A DNA stretch of 64,000 nt from JAWMQL01 sp033283165 (GTDB taxonomy: Bacteria > Pseudomonadota > Gammaproteobacteria > Pseudomonadales > Halieaceae): positions 248,001 to 312,000 of the forward strand of contig JAWMQL010000002.1 of assembly GCA_033283165.1 (NCBI GenBank), in the 5' to 3' direction. The position numbers were made by a program, and so were the translations under genes. This document shows positions 15,781 to 24,326 of this stretch, in pieces (position 1 is the stretch's first letter; every line of letters starts with the position of its first letter). The notes beneath the pieces were generated by a model that worked only from the letters and a program-made list of their open reading frames with translations, was not told where the DNA came from and did not search any database.

Positions 15781-18666
15781 CTAGAATCGTGCGGTCAGAG
15801 CCAGCCGGTAGCGACGACCCAGCACGTCATAGGTACCGGGATCCGTGTTTGCCTGGGTTGCGGGCTGTCCCAGTTCGGGCGGTGCCGTATCCGTCAGGTT
15901 GAGGACGCTGAAACTGAGAGTGAACGACGGCCGCCACTCCCAGGCGAGATTGAAGTCCAGGTAGTGTTCACTGGCCAGGGAGGTTACCGGAATGATCTCG
16001 TTCGGGTTGGCAGGCGCGCCGATCAGTGCGGGCGCGAGTCTGGCGCCGTCGATCCAGCGCCAGCTCAGGGTACCTGTCAGCGGTCCGCTGCGGTAGTGCA
16101 GCCGGGTCAGGGCGCTGTGCTTTGGCAGGGGACCTTCATGGCCGACGGTACAGCGCCCGCCGAATTTACCCGCGCACTCCCAACGGCCGCCGTCTTCACC
16201 GACAATCTCGAAAGATTCGGTCCGGTTGGCGACCACCGACAGCCCCACTTCCGACCCCCAGCCCCACGGGGCCCGATGCGGGTACAGGTAACTGAGGCTC
16301 AGGTCGTAACCGCGGGTCTCTATGGCGCCGATGTTCAGAAAGGTGCCGAATTTCCGGGTGACATCGCCGCCCGGGTCCCGTTCGATTCCGGCGCAATACC
16401 GGTCGGGATTTTTGCTCGCGAAGCACAACTGGAACATGGCCTCGGGGGGCACATAGGTAATCGCCCCCTCGATGTCGATGCGGTAGGCGTCCAGCGTCAC
16501 GGAAAAACCGGGAACACGACCGGGGGTCCAGACTAGGCCGAGCGTGTAGGTATCCGCCGTTTCACTGTCCAGGTCTGGATTGGCGCTGTTGACGATGGTC
16601 ACAAAGGTTCTCTGGCCAGGTTCATAGGCGGGCAGTTTATCCGGGTCGATGCCCTGGGCGATGCAGCGTTCCACGCGCCCGGGGAAATCCTGCGGCCGGC
16701 GGGAGGCGGCGCAGGGGTCGTTCGAAAAGATGCCGAGCACGGTATTCAAGCTCTCCCGTGTGGGGGAATAGTTCTCGACGATGTTCGGCGCCCGGGCCGC
16801 TCGCTGGTACATGCCGCGGAACCGCAGCCCCGGGGCAGGCATCCAGCTCAGGCCGCTTTTCCAGGTCCACTCCTCGTCGGCATTGGAATAATCGGAATAG
16901 CGCGCCCCGACTTCCAATTCCAGCGCTTCCGCCCAGTCCCGCTCCTTGAACAATGGCAGCAGCATCTCCGCGTACAGTTCGGTCACACTGTTGTCTCCGC
17001 TGACCGGTAGTTCGCGGTTGAAGCCCTCGCGGATCGAGTCGGTCAGGGCGGGGTCCGGGCGATACCTGGTCTGGTCCTCCCGCCACTCGAAGCCCGTTGC
17101 GATGGCCAGGTCACGCTGTTGACCAAGGCTCACCGTCCCGTTGGTAAGCAGGGAAACCACCTGTTGCCGGGTATCCTCGCGACTGACGAATTTGCCCTCG
17201 CGGATAAACGCGGCGGCCTCCGCGGACAGCCTGCCCGGCCCGAAAATATCCGCGGGTGTGCAACCGCCCGTGGGATTGAGGCAGTCGCCTGTGGCGGGGT
17301 TCACCAACAGCGCCTGCTGCAGGCGCGCGGCAGAATATCCCCCGGTTTGCGTTGTGTCCGCGGAGAAATCGGTGAGGGTATACGCCGCGATCCAGCGCCA
17401 GTCCCGCAACCACTGGCCCTCCAGTTCGAGGTTCAGCCAGGTATTGTCGCGGACACTTTCCTGTTTGCGCCTACCCAGGGCCGTCAGCACGTAGTAGTAG
17501 TCGAATACCGCGACCCCCGCTCCCCGGGGATCAAAATTGGTACGAAGGACCTCCGCCGCAGCGGGGCTCAGGACCGGGTTGTCCAGGTTAGTGAACAGCG
17601 GCTCGACGATCGCCGGTGCGGGTTCGTAGAACTTTTCCAACTCGTACTCACTCCACAGCAGCACCGCGTTCAGCCGGGTATCGTCGCCCGGGCGCAACTC
17701 GAGCGCGGCCCCCGCGGCGCTACGCCGGAAACCGGGCCGTAAATCCCAGTCCGGGAAGGGGTTGTAGAGATCCCCGGGGTGGTTGAAGGGAATCGGGTTA
17801 CCGCTGGCGTCAAAGGTAAAGCCGTCATCAGCCACAGCGCCGTCCAGCAGGGCGGGAAAGCGGTGGTAGCCGGCCGGCACCACGGGACTTCCGCACACGT
17901 ACAGCTCACCCCTGGTCCGGTCTTCACACAGGGGCAGGGCGGAAATGTCTCGCTCGGCCCTGCCGATGGCCTCCGCATCGAGGTGACTGGCAAAGCCGGT
18001 AATATGCCCCCAGCCTGACCCCAGTTCCCTGCCAGCCAGCACGGACAGATTCCCGATATCGCCATCGTTGCGATCGGTGCGCTCGAAACTGGCATTGACC
18101 TCCAGCCCCTCCACATCGTCCCGCAGGGTAAAATTCGTCACGCCGCTCATGGCATCGGAGCCGTAGACGGCGGCGGCTCCCCCGGTTAACACCTCGACCC
18201 GCTCCACCAGTCCCATTGGCAGAATATGGGTGTCCACCTGGCCGAGGGCCGAGCCGGGGCCCAGGCGCCGGCCATTCAGCAGCGTCAGGTTGCGGTTGGC
18301 ACCGAGTCCCCGCAGGTTGATCGGAGCCGCCCCGGCCCGGACGCCGAAATCATTAAAACTGCCGTTGCGGTCCCCGACAAACTGGGGGTAGCGGTTGAGC
18401 AACTCGGCCACCGTATCGCGGCTGTCGATCGCGATGTCGTCCCGGCTGATAGTGAACACGGGACTGATGCTGCGGTAGTCCGCACGGGGTATGTGGCTGC
18501 CGAGGACAAGCACCTCTTCGAGAGCCGGGGCGTCGTCCTCGACGGTAGCCGCGCCCTGGCCGATGACTTCATTCGAAACGAGGGACAGCAGGGCCGGTAG
18601 CGCGACACACTTGCCCCGTTTCAGCAGCTGTTCCCGTATGCAGGGCAATTCATGGTCCGGTGTCAT
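15781..18666 (-). CDS. TonB-dependent outer-membrane receptor
   Basis: 961 residues. After a signal-like segment (VALPALLSLVSNEVIGQG) the TonB-interacting and plug regions are clear: EEVLVLGSHIPRADY, SRDTVAELLNRYPQF, INLRGLGANRNLTLLNGRR, VERVEVLTGGAAAVYGSDAM. A long 22-strand barrel follows, ending in a typical terminal strand (RYRLALTARF). It belongs to the large TonB receptor group with no iron-siderophore hallmark visible; substrate unknown. The start overlaps the stop of the CadC/TolB-type regulator by 4 bases, implying that the regulator controls or senses its substrate. Confidence 0.93.
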   Translation of the reverse strand: MTPDHELPCIREQLLKRGKCVALPALLSLVSNEVIGQGAATVEDDAPALEEVLVLGSHIPRADYRSISPVFTISRDDIAIDSRDTVAELLNRYPQFVGDRNGSFNDFGVRAGAAPINLRGLGANRNLTLLNGRRLGPGSALGQVDTHILPMGLVERVEVLTGGAAAVYGSDAMSGVTNFTLRDDVEGLEVNASFERTDRNDGDIGNLSVLAGRELGSGWGHITGFASHLDAEAIGRAERDISALPLCEDRTRGELYVCGSPVVPAGYHRFPALLDGAVADDGFTFDASGNPIPFNHPGDLYNPFPDWDLRPGFRRSAAGAALELRPGDDTRLNAVLLWSEYELEKFYEPAPAIVEPLFTNLDNPVLSPAAAEVLRTNFDPRGAGVAVFDYYYVLTALGRRKQESVRDNTWLNLELEGQWLRDWRWIAAYTLTDFSADTTQTGGYSAARLQQALLVNPATGDCLNPTGGCTPADIFGPGRLSAEAAAFIREGKFVSREDTRQQVVSLLTNGTVSLGQQRDLAIATGFEWREDQTRYRPDPALTDSIREGFNRELPVSGDNSVTELYAEMLLPLFKERDWAEALELEVGARYSDYSNADEEWTWKSGLSWMPAPGLRFRGMYQRAARAPNIVENYSPTRESLNTVLGIFSNDPCAASRRPQDFPGRVERCIAQGIDPDKLPAYEPGQRTFVTIVNSANPDLDSETADTYTLGLVWTPGRVPGFSVTLDAYRIDIEGAITYVPPEAMFQLCFASKNPDRYCAGIERDPGGDVTRKFGTFLNIGAIETRGYDLSLSYLYPHRAPWGWGSEVGLSVVANRTESFEIVGEDGGRWECAGKFGGRCTVGHEGPLPKHSALTRLHYRSGPLTGTLSWRWIDGARLAPALIGAPANPNEIIPVTSLASEHYLDFNLAWEWRPSFTLSFSVLNLTDTAPPELGQPATQANTDPGTYDVLGRRYRLALTARF

Positions 18667-20951
18667 CGCCAGTAGTCCGGGTCATCCTTGTGCGCGTGGT
18701 AGTTGTCCCGCTGCCTGTCAATGTCCGCCAGCAGTTCCGCGTACAAGGCCTGCCACTCGGGCTCCCCGCTGATGGCCTCGAACCCGGGGCCGCGCAAGTT
18801 CCACCAACCCGCACGCCAGCCGAGGTCGATGGCGTCCCGCAGCGCGGCTATGGCCTGGCGCCGGTCATCGCGGAACACGTGAATGACAATATCCGCGAAG
18901 CCGAAGGCCGGGCCTCTGATGCGATGCATCGACTCCATCCTCAGCAGGGCTTTATCAAACAGGTAATTTGCCCGATCTGTCTCTCCAGTCTGCAGCAGTA
19001 CAAACCCTGCGATCACCGCCGGATAGAGATGCTTGAAATCGAGCGCTATCTCTTCCTCACTGAATAGTCCCGGCCACAGCTCCGAAAAAATATCCCGGGC
19101 TTCTGCTACCCGGCCATTGTGCAGATAAGCGGCCCCCAGTCGCCATTGTGCTCGGCCACTGGAGTCGAGTTCATTCAACTCCAGCATTCTTTTAAGCAAC
19201 ACGCTGTACTGTTGTCGGTACACGTACACTGCAGGCTCATATTTCAGCGACTTGATCGACTGATCTTCCGGGAAATCTGACAACATGGCGTTCTGGCACT
19301 GTTCCAGCGCCAGATCATCCCCGAGTGTCAGGGTCGCGATGCATTCCCTCCTGCGAGCCAGGTAGTTGTCCGGATCGGCTTTCGCTCCCTCCCTGGCCCA
19401 GTACGTCGCCTCATCCAGTCGACCCAGTTGTGCCAGGTGCTCGCTATAGAGATGCATGTTGACCGCGTTGTCCGTATCGGTGGCAATAAGCCGCCGCTCG
19501 ATGGCCAGGGTCTCCTCGACCCGCCCCAGCGACCACAGGGCCTGTGCCAGGGCGCCATTGGTGGTGGGGGACAGGGGGTCCAGCTCCACCGCCTTGCGCA
19601 GGTAAGGCAATGCCTCCTCGGGACGCTGCACCCGGGTCGTGAGAAAATGCCCATACCAGTGATAGGCCTGGGCATAACCGGGGCTGAGCTCGATGCCGCG
19701 CAGGTAGAACTTCTCAGCCTCCTCCAGTACGACCTGGTCGGCGCGCAGGGACGCCAGGGAAACCCAGGCCTCGCCCGAGGACGGATCGACTTCCAGGGCC
19801 CGGTCGATGGCAGCCTGGCGCGCCGCGAAGGTGGTCCTGACGTCCATCGAGGAATAGTCCGACAACAGGCGCCAGGTGTCGGCCACACCGACCCAGGCCA
19901 GCACGAAGTCGGGATCCAGTTCCACGGCCGTCTCGAAGTGACCCAATGCCGTTTCGAGACCCGCGGGCATGCGCGGCTGTGCCATCCACTGGCGGGCCTG
20001 CATGTAGTGGGTATACGCCTCCAGGCTGCGGGTGTGCGATTTGCCGGCACCCGCGGCGGCCTCATCGGAGATCACCTGATGCAGGGCGGCGGCCACATCC
20101 CGTGCGATTTCTGATTCAATGGCGAAAATATCCTTGAGTTCCCGGTCGTAGGTTTCCGACCACAGGTGTACGTCGCGGTGGCCGTCGACCACCTGGATGG
20201 TGACCCGGATACGGTTATCGGCGTAGCGCACACTGCCCTCCACCAGGGAGTCGACCGCCAATTCCCTGGCGATGTCCGGGATCGGCTCACGGGTATTTTC
20301 ATAGCGCAGCATGGAGGTGCGCGAGATCACGCGCAGGCCGGTCAGCTTCGACAGCTTGTTCAGCACCTCCTCGTGAATACCCGCGGCGAAAAAGCCATGA
20401 GCCGCGTCCGGGCTCAGGTTGGCGAAGGGCAGCACCGCCACCGAGCTGTATCCCCCGGCCTCGTCGGCCCGGCGCTGGTAGGTTTGCTCGTCGGCCAGCC
20501 ACAGCCACACCAGGGCGACTACGGCAATCACCACGCCGAGGGAGGCGAGGGTAGTCCAGGCCGGCCAATGGTTCCCCTGCCCTGGCCCTCCGCCCCGGGG
20601 AGTGTCTGCGGTTTCGCTATCCCGGCCCGGGTCCCCTTTCTCTACTTCCACCGCGGGAATAAGTCGGTAGCCCTGCCCCCGAACTCCCTCGATATAGCTG
20701 GGGGTGTTGGCGTCATCCCCCAGGCTCTGGCGCAAGGTCGTGACCCGCTGGGAGAGGCTGTTCGGCGACACCACCCGTCGTGGGCCCCAGACGCTGTCCA
20801 CCAGCTCGTCCGGGCTGAGCAGGTTGGGGGCGGCTTCCACCAGAGCTTCCAGCAGCCTGTAGCTCAGCCGGGTCAGCTTGATGGGAGCACCATTGCGACT
20901 GAGTTGGCGCCGGCCGGTATCGAGTTCCAGGTCGGCGAACTGGTAGATCAT
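18663..20951 (-). CDS. Membrane-bound CadC-like regulator with TolB and TPR domains
   Basis: 762 residues. Residues 1-100 are an OmpR/CadC winged helix (YQFADLELDTGRRQLSRNG, VVSPNSLSQRVTTLRQSLGD, IEGVRGQGYRLIP). One membrane helix is near 150-170 (LGVVIAVVALVWLWL). The periplasmic part has a TolB-like domain (SVAVLPFANLSPDAAHGFF, DSLVEGSVRYADNRIRVTIQ) and about ten TPR-like helical repeats (ALGHFETAVELDPDFVLAW, YLRKAVELDPLSPTTNG). It binds DNA while anchored in the inner membrane and would respond to a periplasmic signal, probably linked to the downstream TonB receptor. The first 51 codons and promoter are duplicated in inverted form at 22962-23276. Confidence 0.9.
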   Translation of the reverse strand: MIYQFADLELDTGRRQLSRNGAPIKLTRLSYRLLEALVEAAPNLLSPDELVDSVWGPRRVVSPNSLSQRVTTLRQSLGDDANTPSYIEGVRGQGYRLIPAVEVEKGDPGRDSETADTPRGGGPGQGNHWPAWTTLASLGVVIAVVALVWLWLADEQTYQRRADEAGGYSSVAVLPFANLSPDAAHGFFAAGIHEEVLNKLSKLTGLRVISRTSMLRYENTREPIPDIARELAVDSLVEGSVRYADNRIRVTIQVVDGHRDVHLWSETYDRELKDIFAIESEIARDVAAALHQVISDEAAAGAGKSHTRSLEAYTHYMQARQWMAQPRMPAGLETALGHFETAVELDPDFVLAWVGVADTWRLLSDYSSMDVRTTFAARQAAIDRALEVDPSSGEAWVSLASLRADQVVLEEAEKFYLRGIELSPGYAQAYHWYGHFLTTRVQRPEEALPYLRKAVELDPLSPTTNGALAQALWSLGRVEETLAIERRLIATDTDNAVNMHLYSEHLAQLGRLDEATYWAREGAKADPDNYLARRRECIATLTLGDDLALEQCQNAMLSDFPEDQSIKSLKYEPAVYVYRQQYSVLLKRMLELNELDSSGRAQWRLGAAYLHNGRVAEARDIFSELWPGLFSEEEIALDFKHLYPAVIAGFVLLQTGETDRANYLFDKALLRMESMHRIRGPAFGFADIVIHVFRDDRRQAIAALRDAIDLGWRAGWWNLRGPGFEAISGEPEWQALYAELLADIDRQRDNYHAHKDDPDYWR

Positions 20952-21114
20952 CGGCCCTCCGGTGCCCGCACTGCATCGAGCGTGCGCAAAAAAGCTCCTT
21001 TTGCCTGAATATAGTGGATTCTCGCTATTTTTGGCTCATTTTTGATCATTTTGTCACCGAGCCGTCATGTACCGAACCACGCCTTGCGCTAGCGTGAGAG
21101 TGGCAGGGGAAGGA
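20799..21114. repeat. Long inverted repeat, left arm (regulator 5' end and promoter)
   Basis: These 316 bases match 22962-23276 in reverse complement with only about four differences (roughly 98-99% identity by eye): one T/A change near the outer edge, one base in a T run, one changing Leu8 to Met, and one silent change. The arm carries codons 1-51 of the regulator plus about 160 upstream bases with a TATATT promoter-like hexamer near 21011-21016. Confidence 0.93.
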
Positions 21115-21158
21115 AGCAAAGCCGGTATTCCCCGAGGCTCGGCCCCCTCCCCACACTG

Positions 21159-21186
21159 GCAGTAGCAGTGCTGCAGTAGCAGTGCT
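21159..21186 (+). repeat. Tandem 14-bp duplication before a ribosome site
   Basis: GCAGTAGCAGTGCT occurs twice in direct tandem, ending immediately before the AAGGAG ribosome-binding site of the lipoprotein gene at 21197. Such a unit could change copy number by slippage and so alter the leader. Confidence 0.8.
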
Positions 21187-21196
21187 AAGGAGCAGG

Positions 21197-22177
21197 ATGA
21201 TGAATCGTAAAATGCCTATATTTATACGCAACACTGTTTTATTCATTGCCGTCGTATTGTTGGGAGCTTGCAGACATCCCCTGGCCATCGAAGGCGAAGG
21301 CGACATCATCGAACGTTCGTTCGGGCATCGCGGTTGCAGTCTCGAAGAATTTCAGGCAAACGGTGACCGGTGCAGCGAAAATGAAGTGTCGGATGAGGAC
21401 TATATCGTCAGCTATGAGGCAGCACCGAGGCCAGGTTGGGCATTCTATCGATGGGCCGGCACTCCCTGTGACCCCGGTTCCCTTGCACCCTACTGCGATT
21501 ACAACCTCAACCGGCGCATTGTGAATTCATTTGATGAGAAGCATCCCGAGGCAGACATCGGCGCGACAACGGCCATTTTTATCGAACAGCCAAACGAGAC
21601 TCTGGTCGTATCATCCCATGCAAATGGCGGATTTAGCCCGCTGTTGGGTGGGCCCGAAGGCGGTGGAGACATGGTAGCGGCCGCGGTGTTGTCCGCGGGT
21701 GATGTGCTTGTCGTGGAGGCTTCTGGCACGATCAATATAGCCACTAACCGCCCCGATGGTGCTTTCACTCAATCCGATGGCATCGATGCCTCAGGTGCTG
21801 ACCGCCCGAGCGCCTTTGTCTATTATCCCCTGGAAGAAGCCGGCGTGGATTCGGGGGAGATAGAACTGCCATTCTCTATCGAGGACGATCTGGTCGCTAT
21901 CGGTGGTCTCATCGGTGCATTTATACCGCAGCACCTGGTACTTTCCGCCGAATTCATCGCTCGGAACAACGACCCTGACCCGGATTCAGGCAATTTTCCG
22001 AGTTTCGTTCCGGAAGTAATAGTCACCGGATCGGTGCCTGCAGAGAGCCTGGTACTGGTAGGAAGTGGCCCGTTTTTATTCGAGGTGCCAGAGGATGGAG
22101 TGTTTTTCCTCGGGATCAATGACGCCGATACCTCAAACAACGAAGGTGAGTATATCGTTTCGATATCCGTCGAATGA
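21197..22177 (+). CDS. Lipoprotein with LecA-like C-terminal domain
   Basis: 326 residues from the first of two adjacent ATGs, 4 bases after AAGGAG; the GTG at 21182 lies in the tandem repeat and is unlikely. The signal ends in the lipobox LLGAC. Residues about 20-110 hold paired cysteines and aromatic positions (GWAFYRWAGTPCD) like divergent InlB B-repeat domains. The last 180 residues resemble PA-IL/LecA-type galactose-binding sandwiches: VLVVEASGTINIATNRPDG, AIGGLIGAFIP, and near the end FFLGINDADTSNNEGEYIV, where the ND...NN residues are calcium ligands in that family. Likely a surface lipoprotein binding carbohydrate. It sits inside the inverted-repeat bracket. Confidence 0.6.
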   Translation: MMNRKMPIFIRNTVLFIAVVLLGACRHPLAIEGEGDIIERSFGHRGCSLEEFQANGDRCSENEVSDEDYIVSYEAAPRPGWAFYRWAGTPCDPGSLAPYCDYNLNRRIVNSFDEKHPEADIGATTAIFIEQPNETLVVSSHANGGFSPLLGGPEGGGDMVAAAVLSAGDVLVVEASGTINIATNRPDGAFTQSDGIDASGADRPSAFVYYPLEEAGVDSGEIELPFSIEDDLVAIGGLIGAFIPQHLVLSAEFIARNNDPDPDSGNFPSFVPEVIVTGSVPAESLVLVGSGPFLFEVPEDGVFFLGINDADTSNNEGEYIVSISVE

Positions 22178-22200
22178 CAACCAAGCGGGAATCCCCCCCC

Positions 22201-22303
22201 TCGTCATCCCGGCGAAGGCCGGGATCCCCGCTTTCGCGGGGAAGACGAAGAGTCGGGGATGATGAAGAGGCGGGGATGATGAACAACTGCGCGGGAATGA
22301 CGA
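22201..22303. repeat. REP-like hairpin cluster with direct repeat
   Basis: Two adjacent palindromes, ATCCCGGC-gaag-GCCGGGAT (22206-22225) and CCCCGC-tttc-GCGGGG (22226-22241), are followed by two copies of CGGGGATGATGAA (22254-22266 and 22271-22283) and a degenerate half unit near 22288-22303. It fills the gap between two convergent genes and is related to the element at 15746. Confidence 0.75.
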
Positions 22304-22317
22304 TTCAGCGCGTGAAT

Positions 22318-22866
22318 TCAGTCCGGTGCAATAATCTGGCAGACGCGCGTTGCGCAACCGCTGGGGCTCGTGGCATCGGGAACCGTGTGCATATCGAGGT
22401 TTATGTCCAGCATCTCGCCGTCCGACAGTCTGAGCAGGGTACCGGAACCCTTGATACGCAAGGGACAGCCGAAGCCCTGGTCGTTTTCAAAGCCCTGCCA
22501 AACGAATGATCCCGTGCCGACAAAGGCTCCTTCCGCGGGTGGGAAACAATTGCCGCTGACGATATCTTCCCAGTAACAGAAACCCATGGTGGCCGCTATG
22601 TGGGGGGCATGGACCAGTTCCAGGCCATTCGGTAGCTCCTGCACGAACTCACCTTTTCCTTTTTCGGGACTGAAAATCTGCAGTACTCCCGGCCCCTCCA
22701 GGAACGATCCACAACGAAGTGTAGCCATCTGGCTTGTGGAGCTAAAACAGACACCCGACGTATCGGGATTCGCCAGGCAGTCCGGCCGCATCTGGGCCGA
22801 TGCCGGGTTGGCCAGGAACAGCGCCGCGCTGGTCGCCAGGATCGGAAAATAATTGCTGTATTTCAT
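22318..22866 (-). CDS. Secreted cysteine-rich protein of unknown function
   Basis: 182 residues with a signal peptide (FPILATSAALFLANPASAQ) and an AGGAGG ribosome site 5 bases before the ATG. The mature part has about eight cysteines (for example DTSGVCFSST, ATLRCGSF, GFCYWED, GNCFPP, GCATRVCQI) and little predicted helix, so a disulfide-bonded beta protein of the periplasm or outside is likely. I do not recognise the family. It lies within the inverted-repeat bracket, convergent to the lectin-like lipoprotein gene. Confidence 0.7.
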   Translation of the reverse strand: MKYSNYFPILATSAALFLANPASAQMRPDCLANPDTSGVCFSSTSQMATLRCGSFLEGPGVLQIFSPEKGKGEFVQELPNGLELVHAPHIAATMGFCYWEDIVSGNCFPPAEGAFVGTGSFVWQGFENDQGFGCPLRIKGSGTLLRLSDGEMLDINLDMHTVPDATSPSGCATRVCQIIAPD

Positions 22867-22961
22867 ACTGACCTCCTTTAGTTCGCTATCGAACTGGCCC
22901 CGAATCGTTGGATACTCCCTGCCCTGTCGGTGGGGAGGCGCCGGGAAAGACCGCCTTTTTA

Positions 22962-23276
22962 TCCTTCCCCTGCCACACTCACGCTAGCGCAAGGCGTGGT
23001 TCGGTACATGACGGCTCGGTGACAAAATGATCAAAAATGAGCCAAAAATAGCGAGAATCCACTATATTCAGGCAAAAGGAGCTTTTTGCGCACGCTCGAT
23101 GCAGTGCGGGCACCGGAGGGCCGATGATCTACCAGTTCGCCGACATGGAACTCGATACCGGCCGGCGCCAACTCAGTCGCAATGGTGCTCCCATCAAGCT
23201 GACCCGGCTGAGCTACAGGCTGCTGGAAGCTCTGGTGGAAGCCGCCCCCAACCTGCTCAGCCCGGACGAACTGGTG
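22962..23276. repeat. Long inverted repeat, right arm
   Basis: 315 bases that are the near-exact reverse complement of 20799-21114. Similarity starts at TCCTTCCCC and stops abruptly at codon 51 of the copied regulator reading frame. Before it, 22867-22961 contains a GTTCG-ctat-CGAAC hairpin and a weak AGGCG/CGCCT stem followed by T5. Confidence 0.93.
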
Positions 23277-23279
23277 TGA
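23124..23279 (+). pseudogene. Truncated copy of the CadC-like regulator gene (codons 1-51)
   Basis: An ATG with the same leader as the intact gene opens a frame of 51 codons identical to the regulator N-terminus except Leu8 to Met, ending in TGA right after the point where the duplication stops (DELV then stop). It holds only part of the winged helix and lacks the recognition helix, so it cannot bind DNA as the full domain does. It keeps a copy of the promoter and may still be transcribed. From 23280 to 23442 I see no gene. Confidence 0.88.
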
Positions 23280-23442
23280 CTGAATTATCGGCATGAAAGG
23301 TCACAGCCTGGGGGTGATGTCCGAGCCGCTGCCAAAGGCTGCTCAGGCCTGAGCGAGTGCCAACCTAAGACTGCCATCAAAAGTTTTGAAACGCTCCAGG
23401 TTTTGGCTGATGGCAGGGCTTTCGGCTTGTCGACGAACGGTA

Positions 23443-24261
23443 TCAGTCGAAGAACACCAGCAGGCGGGACTCGATGCTCTCCCGGGGCGGCGCTTCGGGG
23501 GGCGCCTGCGGGTTGTCGAAGGCGCTGTGGATGGTGCGGGTGGCGCGGCCGTCGCCAGCAGAATCGAAGGTCTTGATCAGCAACGCCTCGTCCGCGGTCA
23601 TTTCGGGGAAATAGTACCAGCGGTGGTCCGGGTTCCAGCTCACCAGCTCCAGTTCGCCGATGCGGTCGTGGGCCCGCCGCTCGGAGGCCACCAGGTCTTG
23701 CGGGGCCAGGGTCCGCGCGTCGCAACAGGCCAGGGGGCTGTTCCACACCGTGCCCCGGATCGAGCGCCAGACGTTGAAGATGGCAAACCGGCGCTTAAGT
23801 TTCTCCCGGGCCTCGTCCTCCGGCAGCAGGTCCTGCAGGCGCTTGCGCGCCGAGGCGTCCGTGTAGTCGTTGTGGATGACCGATGCCGGTTCGCGGGTAC
23901 TGCGTTCGCCGCGCACGGCTGGGGAGTCGGAGCGCAGGGTATGGTCGAAAACGAGCGCCGCGGCCGCCCCGCTCGCCTCCAGCACCAGCCCGGTGATTTC
24001 CGTTTCATACTGCGCCTGTTCGGACGCCAGTTGATAGAAATCCGCCACTGCGGTCCGATGCGGTCGCAGGGTAAACCCTTCCCGGTCCAGGGATGCGGCG
24101 GGGTTCAACCGCCGGGCGTCATGGATCACGACTTCCCGCTCCTCGAACTCGGCGCCGATATTGAGCGCCGCGTCCGCGCCGCCGCGGGAGGCGATGTAGA
24201 TGGGCCGCTCACCAGTGGGAATGAGGTAGCGGAGAACAGCGGAAACGTCGGAGGTCGGCAC
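23443..24261 (-). CDS. CmcJ/NvfI-family oxidoreductase
   Basis: 272 residues from a GTG; no in-frame ATG is available upstream. The pattern LRYLIPTGERPIYIASRGGA, VVIHDARRL, FDHTLR, the metal-site-like VIHNDYTDASARKRLQDLLP, FAIFNVWRSIRGTVWNSPLA, and HRWYYFPEMTADEALLIKTFDS matches the CmcJ/asaB-type family, which includes hydroxylases and desaturases of natural-product pathways. It is a stand-alone gene and its substrate is unknown. The weak ribosome site leaves the exact start uncertain. Confidence 0.8.
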   Translation of the reverse strand: MPTSDVSAVLRYLIPTGERPIYIASRGGADAALNIGAEFEEREVVIHDARRLNPAASLDREGFTLRPHRTAVADFYQLASEQAQYETEITGLVLEASGAAAALVFDHTLRSDSPAVRGERSTREPASVIHNDYTDASARKRLQDLLPEDEAREKLKRRFAIFNVWRSIRGTVWNSPLACCDARTLAPQDLVASERRAHDRIGELELVSWNPDHRWYYFPEMTADEALLIKTFDSAGDGRATRTIHSAFDNPQAPPEAPPRESIESRLLVFFD

Positions 24262-24326
24262 AGGCCCATCATAGCCGTGGGCGACGGCTATTTACACCGG
24301 CTAACGCACTACTCGATAGCGACGGC

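Noticed and set aside
20799..23276. Inverted arms considered as ends of a transposon
   Set aside because: The arms are regulator coding and promoter sequence, no transposase lies between, and no flanking target duplication is visible.
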